The notes beneath the pieces were generated by a model. It saw nothing but the letters and a program-made list of their open reading frames with translations, made no database searches and was not told the DNA's origin. The position numbers were made by a program, and so were the translations under genes. Shown piece after piece: positions 25,587 through 33,894 of a stretch of DNA of 64,000 bases; the first letter of the stretch is position 1; each line of letters starts with the position of its first letter. This DNA is from SIG440 sp045586925 (GTDB taxonomy: Bacteria > Bacillota > Clostridia > Monoglobales > Monoglobaceae): assembly GCA_045586925.1 (NCBI GenBank), contig JAZNBG010000015.1, positions 10,800 through 74,799 on the forward strand. Direction: 5' to 3'.

Positions 25587-28508
25587 ATGTCAAAAAAACT
25601 TATTGCCTTATTTGTGGCTTTCACACTGATTTTCACATTAGGCATAAATGTTTTTGCTGCTAATGCGGATATGCGTCTGGCATCAGGCGAAACTGCCGAG
25701 ATGCTGGACCGTGCCGCAGGAGAAGCCGCAAATGACGGTAGCGGAACAACTTCGGGCAACGCATCGGGCGGCAACGCAGAACAAGGACAGACACAACAAC
25801 AAAACACAAACGGACAAAGCGAACAGGGTCAGGCATCAACACCCTATGTAACGCGAACAATGGATAACAGCGAGGCAATCGTTGAACAAAACAAGACAAA
25901 GAATAACGCAATGATGAATGACGAGCTTAGCGAGGACACGGCACTTTCAAGATACAGCAGCCGCAGAGTCGCACTTCCGCCCGACATTCAGGGAACAAAG
26001 TACGAGGAGGCAGCCGAGGTGCTTGGAGCCTTAGGTATTATGGTAGGTGATGCCGAAGATGGTGCATTCCGTCCGAATGACAACATCCTGCGTTCAGAAA
26101 TGTCAAAGGTGGCGGTATATTCGGTAGGTCTTGAGGACCTTGCCAACGGTGCAAACACACCAACACGATTCCCCGACGTAGCACGGGATCACTGGGCAAA
26201 CGGCGCAATCAATGTTGCCGAGCAGCAGGGAATGGTTATCGGTGATGCAGAGGGAACCTTCCGTCCTGACGACCCCGTACTTCTTCAGGAAGCAGTAACA
26301 ATCGTTGTAAGAGCACTTGGTTATGAGCCCGTGGCAAACGACCGTGGCGGATATCCTGTGGGATATATGGCGGTTGCATCCGAAAATCAGCTTCTTAAAG
26401 GTATTACAGCGGCAGGTGCCACAGCAGCAAAACGAGGCGACGTAGCACAGCTTGTGCTTAATGCACTTACCACAAACCTTATGGAGCAGACCGGCTTTGG
26501 CAGCAACGTAGTTTACGAGGTTGTTGACAAGACATTACTTTTTGACAGACTTAATGTTGAGAAAGCCTACGGACAGATTACCGGTACAAGCGAAACAACA
26601 CTTACAGGCGGCAGTACCGCAGCCGAGGACCGCATAATGATAAACGACAACATCTTTATCGAAGGTGACACGCTGGCAAGACAGTATCTTGGCTATAATG
26701 TGGTATATTATGCAAGAGTGGATTCAACATCCGACGAAAAAACCCTTATACTTGTAAGACCTCAGGACAGCAAAAACAACACTTTAACAATTAATGCAAG
26801 TGATATTGTTTCGGTAACAGGTGATGCAGGAGCAAACAAAACAGTAACCTATTGGAGAGCAAACACCAACGACCAGAACGCAAAAACAGCCAGCATCGTG
26901 GCAGAGCCTGTGTATATTTACAACGGCAAGTATATTGCAACACTTTCAAACGAACAGCTTAAACCTGCAACAGGTAATATGATTCTTCTTGACACAGACG
27001 TAAACAATGTATACGATATTGTGTTTGTAAACAACTTTACAAATCTTGTTGTAGAAACTGTTTCGACCGTTACGGGCAGAGTGACAGACAAGTACAACAA
27101 CGGCTCGCTGCTTCTTGACCCCGAAAATACAGATGTTATGTTTACACTTGTAAAAGACGGCGTAGAAATTGAACCAAAGGATTTGGCTGAATGGAACGTA
27201 ATTTCTTATACAGTCAGCCAGGATAAACAGCTTATCAAGGCTTATGTTTCGACCGAAAGTGTTCTTGGACGTGTAACACAGATAACAAACGACGGCTTTA
27301 AGATTAATGATTCAGACACAATCTACAAAAAGGCGGCAAACTATCCCAATGAAATCAACCTGAGAGATGAAGGAAGATTCTATCTTGATATTGAGGGTAA
27401 TGTTGCGGCAGTAGACCAGACTGCAACATCAACAGGTGCGGCAATCCGCGGTGCTTATGGTTATCTGACAAATGCGGCAATAACAGGAACTATTGACGAG
27501 ACACTTCAGTTTAAGATTTTCACAGCACAGGGAGAAACACGTGTTTATGACGGTGCTTCTAAAATTCGTGTAAATAACACCTATGGTCTTACACCAACCG
27601 AGGCACTTGCACAGTTTGGCAAGGACGGAGTTGTATCACCTCAGCTTATAACCTATGAGGTAAATTCCTCAGGCAGACTCACAGGTCTTGACATCGCAGT
27701 TGATAAAACAGGTACAGGTGCGGTGAATAAAGGTGTCTTCACAAAGAACATTGCTGCAGCCGACCAGGTATACAAGAGTGCATCGGGTATGCTGGGTAAT
27801 GTAAGAGTAACAGCAAATACAGTAGTGTTTGATATTCCTGCAGAGGCAGGCGACGACACAACAAGATATGCTGTAAGAAACAATACAATGTTTGCAAACA
27901 ACACACCTTATGACATTGTGGTTTATGACCTTCAGGAAGACTTCTCTGCAGGCGCCATTATTGTAACAAGCTCGACAGGTATTACCGAGGCAAAATCACC
28001 AATAGTTCTTGTTGATGAGGTTGCAGAGGCTCAGAACGAAGATTATGACGCAATAGACATCGTATACGGTCTTGAAAATTCAAAAGAGGTAGAGCTGCGT
28101 TCAACAGACAAGAATGTATTTGTAAAGGGCGACGCAGCTAAACTCGAACAGGGTGATATCTTCCAGTACAGCACAAACGCTCAGGGCGAGGTTGACCAGA
28201 TTACACTTCTGTTTGACCGTGATGCTATGGGCACAGAATTCACAAGAACAGTCGGCACAGATTTAACACTTGTCTACGGACGTGTAACAAAGAAATTCGC
28301 AGATTCTGTGAATGTAAGCGTAAACGGTACAGTTCAGAACTACTCAACAGAGGGCGCAACCGTTTATGAATACAACTCACAGCGTAAGACCGGCAACGTC
28401 GCTGTTGTAACAGCGGGCGATATCGAGGTCTTTGAAGAAGGTAACGAAGTAAGAGTGTTTATCAAGATTTTTGAAGACAGAGTATCTGAAATCGTAATTG
28501 TGAGATAA
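25587..28508 (+). CDS. SLH-domain surface protein (973 residues)
   Basis: A secreted protein with a signal peptide (residues 1-23) and a Ser/Gly/Asn/Gln-rich low-complexity stretch at about residues 45-90. SLH repeats at about residues 130-300 include LGIMVGDAEDGAFRPNDNILRSEM and QGMVIGDAEGTFRPDDPVLLQEAV. About 670 residues of beta-rich, Thr/Asn-rich repeats follow. An AAGGAGGA site precedes the ATG. Size and composition suggest an S-layer or similar envelope protein; no catalytic motif is visible. It has the same modular plan as the divergent neighbour but is not a simple duplicate. Confidence 0.88.
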   Translation: MSKKLIALFVAFTLIFTLGINVFAANADMRLASGETAEMLDRAAGEAANDGSGTTSGNASGGNAEQGQTQQQNTNGQSEQGQASTPYVTRTMDNSEAIVEQNKTKNNAMMNDELSEDTALSRYSSRRVALPPDIQGTKYEEAAEVLGALGIMVGDAEDGAFRPNDNILRSEMSKVAVYSVGLEDLANGANTPTRFPDVARDHWANGAINVAEQQGMVIGDAEGTFRPDDPVLLQEAVTIVVRALGYEPVANDRGGYPVGYMAVASENQLLKGITAAGATAAKRGDVAQLVLNALTTNLMEQTGFGSNVVYEVVDKTLLFDRLNVEKAYGQITGTSETTLTGGSTAAEDRIMINDNIFIEGDTLARQYLGYNVVYYARVDSTSDEKTLILVRPQDSKNNTLTINASDIVSVTGDAGANKTVTYWRANTNDQNAKTASIVAEPVYIYNGKYIATLSNEQLKPATGNMILLDTDVNNVYDIVFVNNFTNLVVETVSTVTGRVTDKYNNGSLLLDPENTDVMFTLVKDGVEIEPKDLAEWNVISYTVSQDKQLIKAYVSTESVLGRVTQITNDGFKINDSDTIYKKAANYPNEINLRDEGRFYLDIEGNVAAVDQTATSTGAAIRGAYGYLTNAAITGTIDETLQFKIFTAQGETRVYDGASKIRVNNTYGLTPTEALAQFGKDGVVSPQLITYEVNSSGRLTGLDIAVDKTGTGAVNKGVFTKNIAAADQVYKSASGMLGNVRVTANTVVFDIPAEAGDDTTRYAVRNNTMFANNTPYDIVVYDLQEDFSAGAIIVTSSTGITEAKSPIVLVDEVAEAQNEDYDAIDIVYGLENSKEVELRSTDKNVFVKGDAAKLEQGDIFQYSTNAQGEVDQITLLFDRDAMGTEFTRTVGTDLTLVYGRVTKKFADSVNVSVNGTVQNYSTEGATVYEYNSQRKTGNVAVVTAGDIEVFEEGNEVRVFIKIFEDRVSEIVIVR

Positions 28509-28594
28509 AAATAGATTTGATTTGTTTGCAGGGAGCGGATTTATCCGTTCCCTGTAAATGATTAATAAAATAGGCAAAAAATTATTCAATATAG

Positions 28595-28623
28595 TTGACA
28601 AAGTCTTTTATAAATTATAAAAT
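28595..28623 (+). promoter_or_regulatory. Promoter of the GH20/GH67-like gene
   Basis: TTGACA (28595-28600) and TAAAAT (28618-28623) are 17 bp apart, 50 bases before the start codon. Confidence 0.7.
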
Positions 28624-28673
28624 ATCAATGAAATCTGCTGAATAGCAAAGGGAGAAAAGGGAGTGTATTTTAA

Positions 28674-30794
28674 ATGGAAAGGCCATTTGATTTTGAAAAA
28701 AAGCTTGAGATTGTACATAAGCCCGGCAGAATAAATCGCCAAAGAATGAGCAGTTTATCGGGAACAACCGTTACAAGTGAGTGGAAGATAGCGGCAAATG
28801 CTGATTTGGGCGAGGTTTTAGAGCTGGCTGTTTATGATTTGCAGGATTATTTTAAGACGTCTATGGAAATTGAGCTTAATGTAGAAATTCCGGGCAAATC
28901 AGATGCAAAAACCATATTTATAGGTATTGACGATAGCTTAGACGAAAGAAGCTTTTCTATAAAGGTAAGTGACAAAATTGAAATTTACGGCAAAGATGAA
29001 AGATATGCGGCTCAGGGAATTTATGCTCTTGAAGATGAGATGAATTTAAACGAGGCGCCGATTGCTGAGCCGGGCGTTAAAACAATGAAGTGCAGATTTT
29101 CGGTACGTGAAATCTTTACGGGTATGCGACTTGGCAAATATACCGACAAACATCTTTCAATGCTTGCACACGCAGGCTTTAACGCAATTCCTGTGGGTAC
29201 AAGGGACGTTATAGAAAATCAGGAAAGATGCGACGAGGTAAATGACATTATAAACCGTGCAAAAAAATTCGGCATAGATGTTTATACAACAAGCACCTTT
29301 AAAAATCTTTATCACCCTGACGACGAAAAAGCTTTTGAATACTATGACAGCACTTACGGCAAGCTTTTTGAACTTTGTCCCGGAATCAAGGGTATCCAGA
29401 TTGTTGGTGAATGCTGTGAGTTCCCTTCAAAAGACCCACGCACAACAGGAAAGACCTGGCGCGAATCCTTGGAAGACGAAAAAAGCAGCCCCGGATGGTT
29501 CCCTTGTTCTGACTATCCACAGTTTGTTTCTATGCTTAGGGATGTTATAAAAGCTCATTCACCCGAGGCGGAGTTTGTTTTCTTTACATATAACTGGGGC
29601 TATGAAACCGAAGAATTAAGGGCAGAGCTTTTAAGAAAGGTTCCCACAGATATTACAATGAAAGCAACCTTTGAGATGTTTGAAAAGGTAGATATTTCTC
29701 CCGAAATACAGGAAGTTACAACAGACTACACCCTTTGGCAGATAGGGCCGGGTAAATATTTTTCAAGTGAGGCAAAAATTGCCCGTGAACGTGGACTTCG
29801 TATGTTTGCTAAAACCAATACTGCAGGAAACACCTGGGATATAGGCGGAACACCGTATCTGCCTGCTCCTCAGCGCTGGATTAAGCGTTGGCAGGCGGTA
29901 ACAGATGCACAGGACAACTATAAATTAGATGGACTTGAAGAATCACATACATATGGCTTCTGGCCGTCAATTTTGCCGGAGCTGGCGAAGTATGCATTTA
30001 TGTGTCCTCGCCCTGATATGAATGAGCTTTTAAAAAAGCTGATAATCCGTGATTGCGGAGAAGAAAATGTTGACGGAATGCTTGAGGTTTATGAGCTTTT
30101 CTCAAAAGGAATGGAGCATTGCGTATCAACCAATGAGGACCAGTTTGGCCCCGCAAGACTTGGCCCTTCTTATCCGTTGTTCTTCAAGAATTGGGAGCTT
30201 GTTCCAAAAGGCCCTGAATCAAGACGTGATGTTAACTATGAAGGCTATCCTGTTTATAAATATAATCTTGACAGAGAGGAAAAGCTTTTATACGAAATGC
30301 AGGAATACAGAGAGATGGCACGGCTTTTTAATGAGGGTGCCGAAAAGCTTAATGTGATTATTTCAAAAATGGATGCCAAAAAGGGCAAGGCATTAGAGGA
30401 ACTTTGGCAGGTTGCAAAGTTTATCGGAAACACCGCAACCACAATCCATCACGTAAAGCGTTGGCATTATCTCAAGGGCAAGCTGGGCGTTTATGTTGAT
30501 GCCAGAGCGGTTTGGTGCGGCGGAAGAAAGAATATGCCCGATGCCGAGCCTGCTAAATTGCCGTTGATTCCTGCTAAAAACCCCAAGGGTATTGTACTTG
30601 AGCTTATTGACATTCTTAAAAGAGAAATTGCAAATGCCGAAGATACAATTCCGCTTGTTGAAGCAAATTCAAGACTTGGTTACGAGCAGGAATATGATTA
30701 TGCAGCAGCACCCGAGCAAATCAGGTGGAAAATACAGATGGCAGAAAAAACTTTAAAAGAAGAACTTTTGCCGTTGCTTGACAGTATTAAATAA
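28674..30794 (+). CDS. Putative glycoside hydrolase with GH20/GH67-like N-terminal domain
   Basis: A 706-residue cytoplasmic protein. Residues 40-125 look like the zincin-like accessory domain (GH20b) found in hexosaminidases and alpha-glucuronidases, including SIKVSDKIEIYGKDERYAAQGIYALEDEM, where the substrate-side domain begins. A TIM-barrel-like region follows with GIKGIQIVGECCEFPS near 240, FVFFTYNWGYETEEL near 300 and GLEESHTYGFWPSILPELAKY near 420. A helical C-terminus covers about residues 540-706. The glutamate in GECCEF and that in LEESH are possible catalytic residues. I cannot assign a family with certainty; GH20, GH67 or a relative of GH115 remain possible. It is a single-gene unit with its own promoter and terminator. 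Confidence 0.6.
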   Translation: MERPFDFEKKLEIVHKPGRINRQRMSSLSGTTVTSEWKIAANADLGEVLELAVYDLQDYFKTSMEIELNVEIPGKSDAKTIFIGIDDSLDERSFSIKVSDKIEIYGKDERYAAQGIYALEDEMNLNEAPIAEPGVKTMKCRFSVREIFTGMRLGKYTDKHLSMLAHAGFNAIPVGTRDVIENQERCDEVNDIINRAKKFGIDVYTTSTFKNLYHPDDEKAFEYYDSTYGKLFELCPGIKGIQIVGECCEFPSKDPRTTGKTWRESLEDEKSSPGWFPCSDYPQFVSMLRDVIKAHSPEAEFVFFTYNWGYETEELRAELLRKVPTDITMKATFEMFEKVDISPEIQEVTTDYTLWQIGPGKYFSSEAKIARERGLRMFAKTNTAGNTWDIGGTPYLPAPQRWIKRWQAVTDAQDNYKLDGLEESHTYGFWPSILPELAKYAFMCPRPDMNELLKKLIIRDCGEENVDGMLEVYELFSKGMEHCVSTNEDQFGPARLGPSYPLFFKNWELVPKGPESRRDVNYEGYPVYKYNLDREEKLLYEMQEYREMARLFNEGAEKLNVIISKMDAKKGKALEELWQVAKFIGNTATTIHHVKRWHYLKGKLGVYVDARAVWCGGRKNMPDAEPAKLPLIPAKNPKGIVLELIDILKREIANAEDTIPLVEANSRLGYEQEYDYAAAPEQIRWKIQMAEKTLKEELLPLLDSIK

Positions 30795-30800
30795 AGATAT

Positions 30801-30838
30801 GGGACTGATTAAAAACATCGTTTTTAATCAGTCCCTTT
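30801..30838 (+). terminator. Terminator after the GH20/GH67-like gene
   Basis: A perfect 15-bp stem, 30801-30815 with 30821-30835, with a five-base loop. Confidence 0.9.
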
Positions 30839-30870
30839 ATTGTAGTACATCAGAGTTTTTGTAAAAAACA

Positions 30871-30899
30871 TTGAAATAATATAAAATATATTATATAAT
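30871..30899 (+). promoter_or_regulatory. Strong promoter of the peptide-encoding structured RNA
   Basis: TTGAAA (30871-30876) and a perfect TATAAT (30894-30899) are 17 bp apart, so transcription should start near 30906. Confidence 0.8.
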
Positions 30900-30905
30900 G
30901 TTTTT

Positions 30906-31147
30906 GTTGGAGAAATCCGACAGGCAGTTCGGGAATGAACATTCCGTGGACGGCTCGCCCCAAACCCCATTACATAATGGAAAGGGGGTGGTTGCTTTAT
31001 GGGAAAAATGTTACTAAGAATATTGGTTTTTACAATAATCTTTTTGATTGTTTTCGATATAAAAGCAAATTAGTCGCCCACACGTCCAAATGTAGCGACT
31101 AATTATTAGCTCTATTTTGGCGAGTCGTTCAACGAACTGCCTTTTTC
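30906..31147 (+). ncRNA. Structured mRNA with pairing 5' and 3' ends, enclosing a small hydrophobic peptide
   Basis: The 5' end forms a GNRA-like hairpin (GTTGGA-GAAA-TCCGAC). Then 30922-30931 pairs perfectly over 10 bp with 31133-31142, and 30950-30959 pairs over 10 bp with 31119-31128 (one G-U). The 3' arm ends in TTTTT, so the closing stem doubles as terminator. TAGTCGC (31071-31077, starting at the ORF stop codon) pairs with GCGACTA (31095-31101). ACCCC (30964-30968) can pair with the GGGGGT of the ribosome site of the small ORF. End-to-end pairing and a hidden ribosome site are hallmarks of type I toxin mRNAs. Confidence 0.6.
30999..31073 (+). CDS. 24-residue hydrophobic peptide, type I toxin-like
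   Basis: Reads MGKMLLRILVFTIIFLIV then FDIKAN and a TAG stop. One hydrophobic helix (residues 5-19) follows a short basic N-terminus and precedes a charged tail, the plan of small membrane-acting type I toxins. A very strong AAAGGGGGTGG site lies 9 bases upstream of the ATG and can be masked by nearby CCCC. It is too short for ordinary gene callers. Similarity to a named toxin family was not recognised, and an antisense antitoxin promoter was not clearly identified, so the toxin idea is inference from architecture. It could also be a leader peptide. Confidence 0.55.
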   Translation: MGKMLLRILVFTIIFLIVFDIKAN

Positions 31148-31230
31148 TATATTCATTATACTGAATAAAATCTTTTTTGTCAACACTTTTGCATAAACTT
31201 TAAGCAAAATACAGGTCGTGTAATGAATAT

Positions 31231-31259
31231 TTGACATTTTGGAAATAATATGATATATT
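31231..31259 (+). promoter_or_regulatory. Consensus promoter of RNA B
   Basis: TTGACA (31231-31236) and TATATT (31254-31259) have the ideal 17-bp spacing. The predicted start near 31265 coincides with the first base pairs of the RNA B outer stem. Confidence 0.8.
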
Positions 31260-31262
31260 ATC

Positions 31263-31656
31263 TTTGCGACGTAATTGAATAATTTTTATTTAGAGAGGGC
31301 ATGCTTTTTACTTTTCGGTAAAAATGCACATACAAATAGCTTGCTCTTTTCTAAGTATGTTATTCAATTTGCGTCGCAACAAATTAAGGTATTGTGCATT
31401 TTTCGGTGCACGGTTCGCTGTGCACTTTTTTTGTATAATAGGAAATTGCGTAATTTCCCATTATACAAAAACATGATTTAGATTGCCCGTGCAAAATTTT
31501 CGGCTTTGCCGAAATGCACCTGGGCAAACAAAGCGTCATTACTTCGACCGCCGCAAGGCGAGCGGCGAAGCCGCTTTGTTCTGCAATGCTAAATATGTTG
31601 CGACACTCAACCTGAAACAACGAGAATAACCCGGGGATAAACCTCGGGTTATTTTC
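31263..31656 (+). ncRNA. Large structured noncoding RNA candidate (RNA B, about 390 nt)
   Basis: Five or more strong stems fill the region with no credible ORF. The 5' domain pairs 31264-31282 with 31360-31379 (8 + 10 bp around a small bulge) and contains a TTTTTAC/GTAAAAA hairpin. A GTGCAC hairpin follows near 31408-31425. Next is a 20-bp stem with one mismatch (31428-31447 with 31452-31471), then a TTCGGC-TTT-GCCGAA arm with flanking TGCA and TGCCC pairs, then CAAAGCG/GCTTTG enclosing CCGCCG/GCGGCG. GTCGCAACA (31373-31381) can pair either with the 5' end or with TGTTGCGAC (31596-31604). AATAACCCG (31625-31633) with 31645-31653 terminates it. No known family was recognised. Confidence 0.55.
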
Positions 31657-31665
31657 GTTAATTAA

Positions 31666-33219
31666 TTAAATTATCTTAGTACTCCAGTCTGAAACGTCCC
31701 ATATTTCGTTACATACATCGCTGTAAAATTCAGGCTCGTGGCTGACCAGCAGAACAGTCCCTTTAAATTCTTTTACGGCCTTTGCAAGCTCTGCCTTGGC
31801 GTCAACGTCCAAATGGTTGGTAGGCTCGTCAAGAACAAGAAGGTTTGCGGGGCTTTGCATAATTTTGCAAAGGCGTACCTTTGCATTTTCACCGCCTGAC
31901 AGAACCTTCATCTGCGAGGTTATATGCTCGGTGGTAAGACCGCATTTTGCAAGGGCGGCACGTGCCTCGGCATTGGTCAGGGATGGGAATTCATCCCAGA
32001 ATTCCTGAAGTGCGGTTTTGTCTGATGCACTTTCCTCCTGCTCAAAGTAGCCAACATTCATAAACTGGTCGTGCTCGATTTCGCCCTCGATTGGCGGGAT
32101 TATTCCAAGCAGGGTTTTAAGAAGGGTTGATTTTCCTAAGCCGTTTACACCTTTTATTGCAATTTTTTGATTTCGTTCAATCTGCAAATCAATCTTTTTA
32201 GTAAGCGGCGAGTCATAGCCGATGACAAGACCTTTGGCAGAGATTACTATTCTGCCCGGCGCACGGTCGCACCTGAAGTTAAAGGTGGGTTTTATTTTTT
32301 CGGGTGCAAGGCTGATTCTGTCCATCTTGTCAAGCTCTTTCTGGCGAGACCTTGCCAGCGTTGCCGTTGCGGCTCTTGCCTTGTTTTTTGCAACAAAAAC
32401 CTCAAGGTCGGCAATCTTTTTCTGTTGTTTTTTATACGCCTGCTCAAGCTTCTGCTTTTGAAGGTCGTACATTCTTAAAAAGTCTTCATATGTGCCCTTA
32501 TAACGTGTGAGTATGGTGTTTTCAAGATGATAAATCACGTTGGTTACATTGGTGAGAAAGGGCATATCGTGTGAAACCAGAATAAACGCATTCTCGTAAT
32601 TCTGCAAAAAGTTGGTCAGCCAGTTTATGTGGTTTTCGTCAAGGAAGTTGGTAGGCTCGTCCAAAATTAAAATCATAGGATTTTCAAGAAGAACTTTAGC
32701 CAGCAACACCTTTGCACGCTGACCGCCGCTTAATTCGGAAACGTCTTTATCAAGACCGATTTCGCCAAGGCCAAGACCGTTGGCATATTCTGAAATTTTG
32801 GTGTCAATGGTATAATAGCCCGATGAGTCTAAAATCTCCTGCATTTCTCCAACGTCTTCCATCATTTTTGCAATTTCGTCGTCGGTTGCATCTGCCATTT
32901 TGTCGTATATCGAAATCATTTCCTCTTCAAGCTTGCTCAGGTGCGAAAAAGCACCACGCAAAACGTCCATTATTGTCTTGCCCTTGCCGAGCGACGAATA
33001 CTGGTCAAGATAGCCATAGGTGATATGACGGCACCATTCAACAGTTCCGCTGTCGGGCTGAAGCTCGCCTGTAATAATCTTTAAAAATGTCGATTTACCT
33101 TCGCCGTTGGCACCAATCAACCCAATATGCTCGCCCTTCAGCAAGCGAAAACTGGCGTCTTCAAGGATTTGTCTGCCACCAAAGCTGTGTGTTATATTTT
33201 CTGCATTAAGTATGCTCAT
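31666..33219 (-). CDS. ABC-F family ATP-binding protein
   Basis: A 517-residue soluble protein with two ABC ATPase domains and no membrane segment. Walker A motifs are GANGEGKST (near residue 37) and GVNGLGKST (near 350). Signatures are LSGGQRAKVLLAKVL and LSGGENAKVRLCKIM, and Walker B motifs are LILDEPTNFLD and LVLDEPTNHLD. The basic linker between domains (QKLEQAYKKQQKKIADLEVF) is the P-site tRNA interaction motif region. ABC-F proteins act on ribosomes as translation factors or antibiotic protection proteins; the YkpA/YbiT-like housekeeping type seems likeliest. An AGGAGAAA site precedes the ATG. Confidence 0.92.
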   Translation of the reverse strand: MSILNAENITHSFGGRQILEDASFRLLKGEHIGLIGANGEGKSTFLKIITGELQPDSGTVEWCRHITYGYLDQYSSLGKGKTIMDVLRGAFSHLSKLEEEMISIYDKMADATDDEIAKMMEDVGEMQEILDSSGYYTIDTKISEYANGLGLGEIGLDKDVSELSGGQRAKVLLAKVLLENPMILILDEPTNFLDENHINWLTNFLQNYENAFILVSHDMPFLTNVTNVIYHLENTILTRYKGTYEDFLRMYDLQKQKLEQAYKKQQKKIADLEVFVAKNKARAATATLARSRQKELDKMDRISLAPEKIKPTFNFRCDRAPGRIVISAKGLVIGYDSPLTKKIDLQIERNQKIAIKGVNGLGKSTLLKTLLGIIPPIEGEIEHDQFMNVGYFEQEESASDKTALQEFWDEFPSLTNAEARAALAKCGLTTEHITSQMKVLSGGENAKVRLCKIMQSPANLLVLDEPTNHLDVDAKAELAKAVKEFKGTVLLVSHEPEFYSDVCNEIWDVSDWSTKII

Positions 33220-33396
33220 TTGTTTTCTCCTGATTTTTAAATTTCCCCGACTGTTATTATATAATTCCAGGAGAAATTTGTCAAATAATAATTTTGCAAA
33301 AAATGTGAATTATGGGTAGATTTTTTTGGAATAATATGCTACAATATATTTTGAATGTCAAGGGACATTCAAGTATCAATCAAAAGAGGTAAACCT

Positions 33397-33843
33397 ATGG
33401 CCGAGCTAAAGCTTGTTGAGATTTTTACCGACGGTGCCTGCAGCGGAAATCCGGGGCCGGGCGGTTATGGAGTTATTCTTAAATACGGCGATGCGATAAA
33501 GGAACTTTCGGGCGGCGAGAAAGAGACTACAAACAACCGTATGGAACTTACTGCGGCAATAGCAGGGCTTGAGGCTTTAAATCAGCCTTGCCGTGTAAGG
33601 CTTTACAGCGATTCAAAGTATCTTATTGATGCAATAGAAAATGGCTGGGCTGTAAAATGGCGTGAAAACGGTTGGATGCGAAACCGCCGTGAAGAAGCGT
33701 TAAACCCCGACCTTTGGGAAAAAATTCTTAATCTGCTTGACATACATCAGGTGGAGCTGGTTTGGGTAAAAGGCCACGCAGGTCACCCCGAAAACGAAAA
33801 GTGCGACAAACTGGCGGTTGCACAGTCGCAAAAATTTAAATGA
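33397..33843 (+). CDS. rnhA: Ribonuclease HI
   Basis: A 148-residue enzyme that cuts the RNA strand of RNA-DNA hybrids. All catalytic residues are visible: Asp in IFTDGACSGNPGPGGYG (residue 12), Glu in NNRMELTAAI (about 50), Asp in LYSDSKYLIDAI (about 72), and His/Asp in WVKGHAGHPENEKCDKLA (124-140). It has the basic protrusion WKWRENGW-like segment (AVKWRENGWMRN) of the E. coli type. The ATG at 33397 has an AGAGGT site; a longer frame from 33355 does not. Confidence 0.95.
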   Translation: MAELKLVEIFTDGACSGNPGPGGYGVILKYGDAIKELSGGEKETTNNRMELTAAIAGLEALNQPCRVRLYSDSKYLIDAIENGWAVKWRENGWMRNRREEALNPDLWEKILNLLDIHQVELVWVKGHAGHPENEKCDKLAVAQSQKFK

Positions 33844-33894
33844 TGGAGTATCTACTTTTCATAGATTTCACTCCGAAAAGAAAGGTAGGATTTT

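Noticed and set aside
31790..33200. Plus-strand open frames opposite the ABC-F gene
   Set aside because: They are antisense shadows of a well-supported two-domain ATPase gene and have no ribosome sites.
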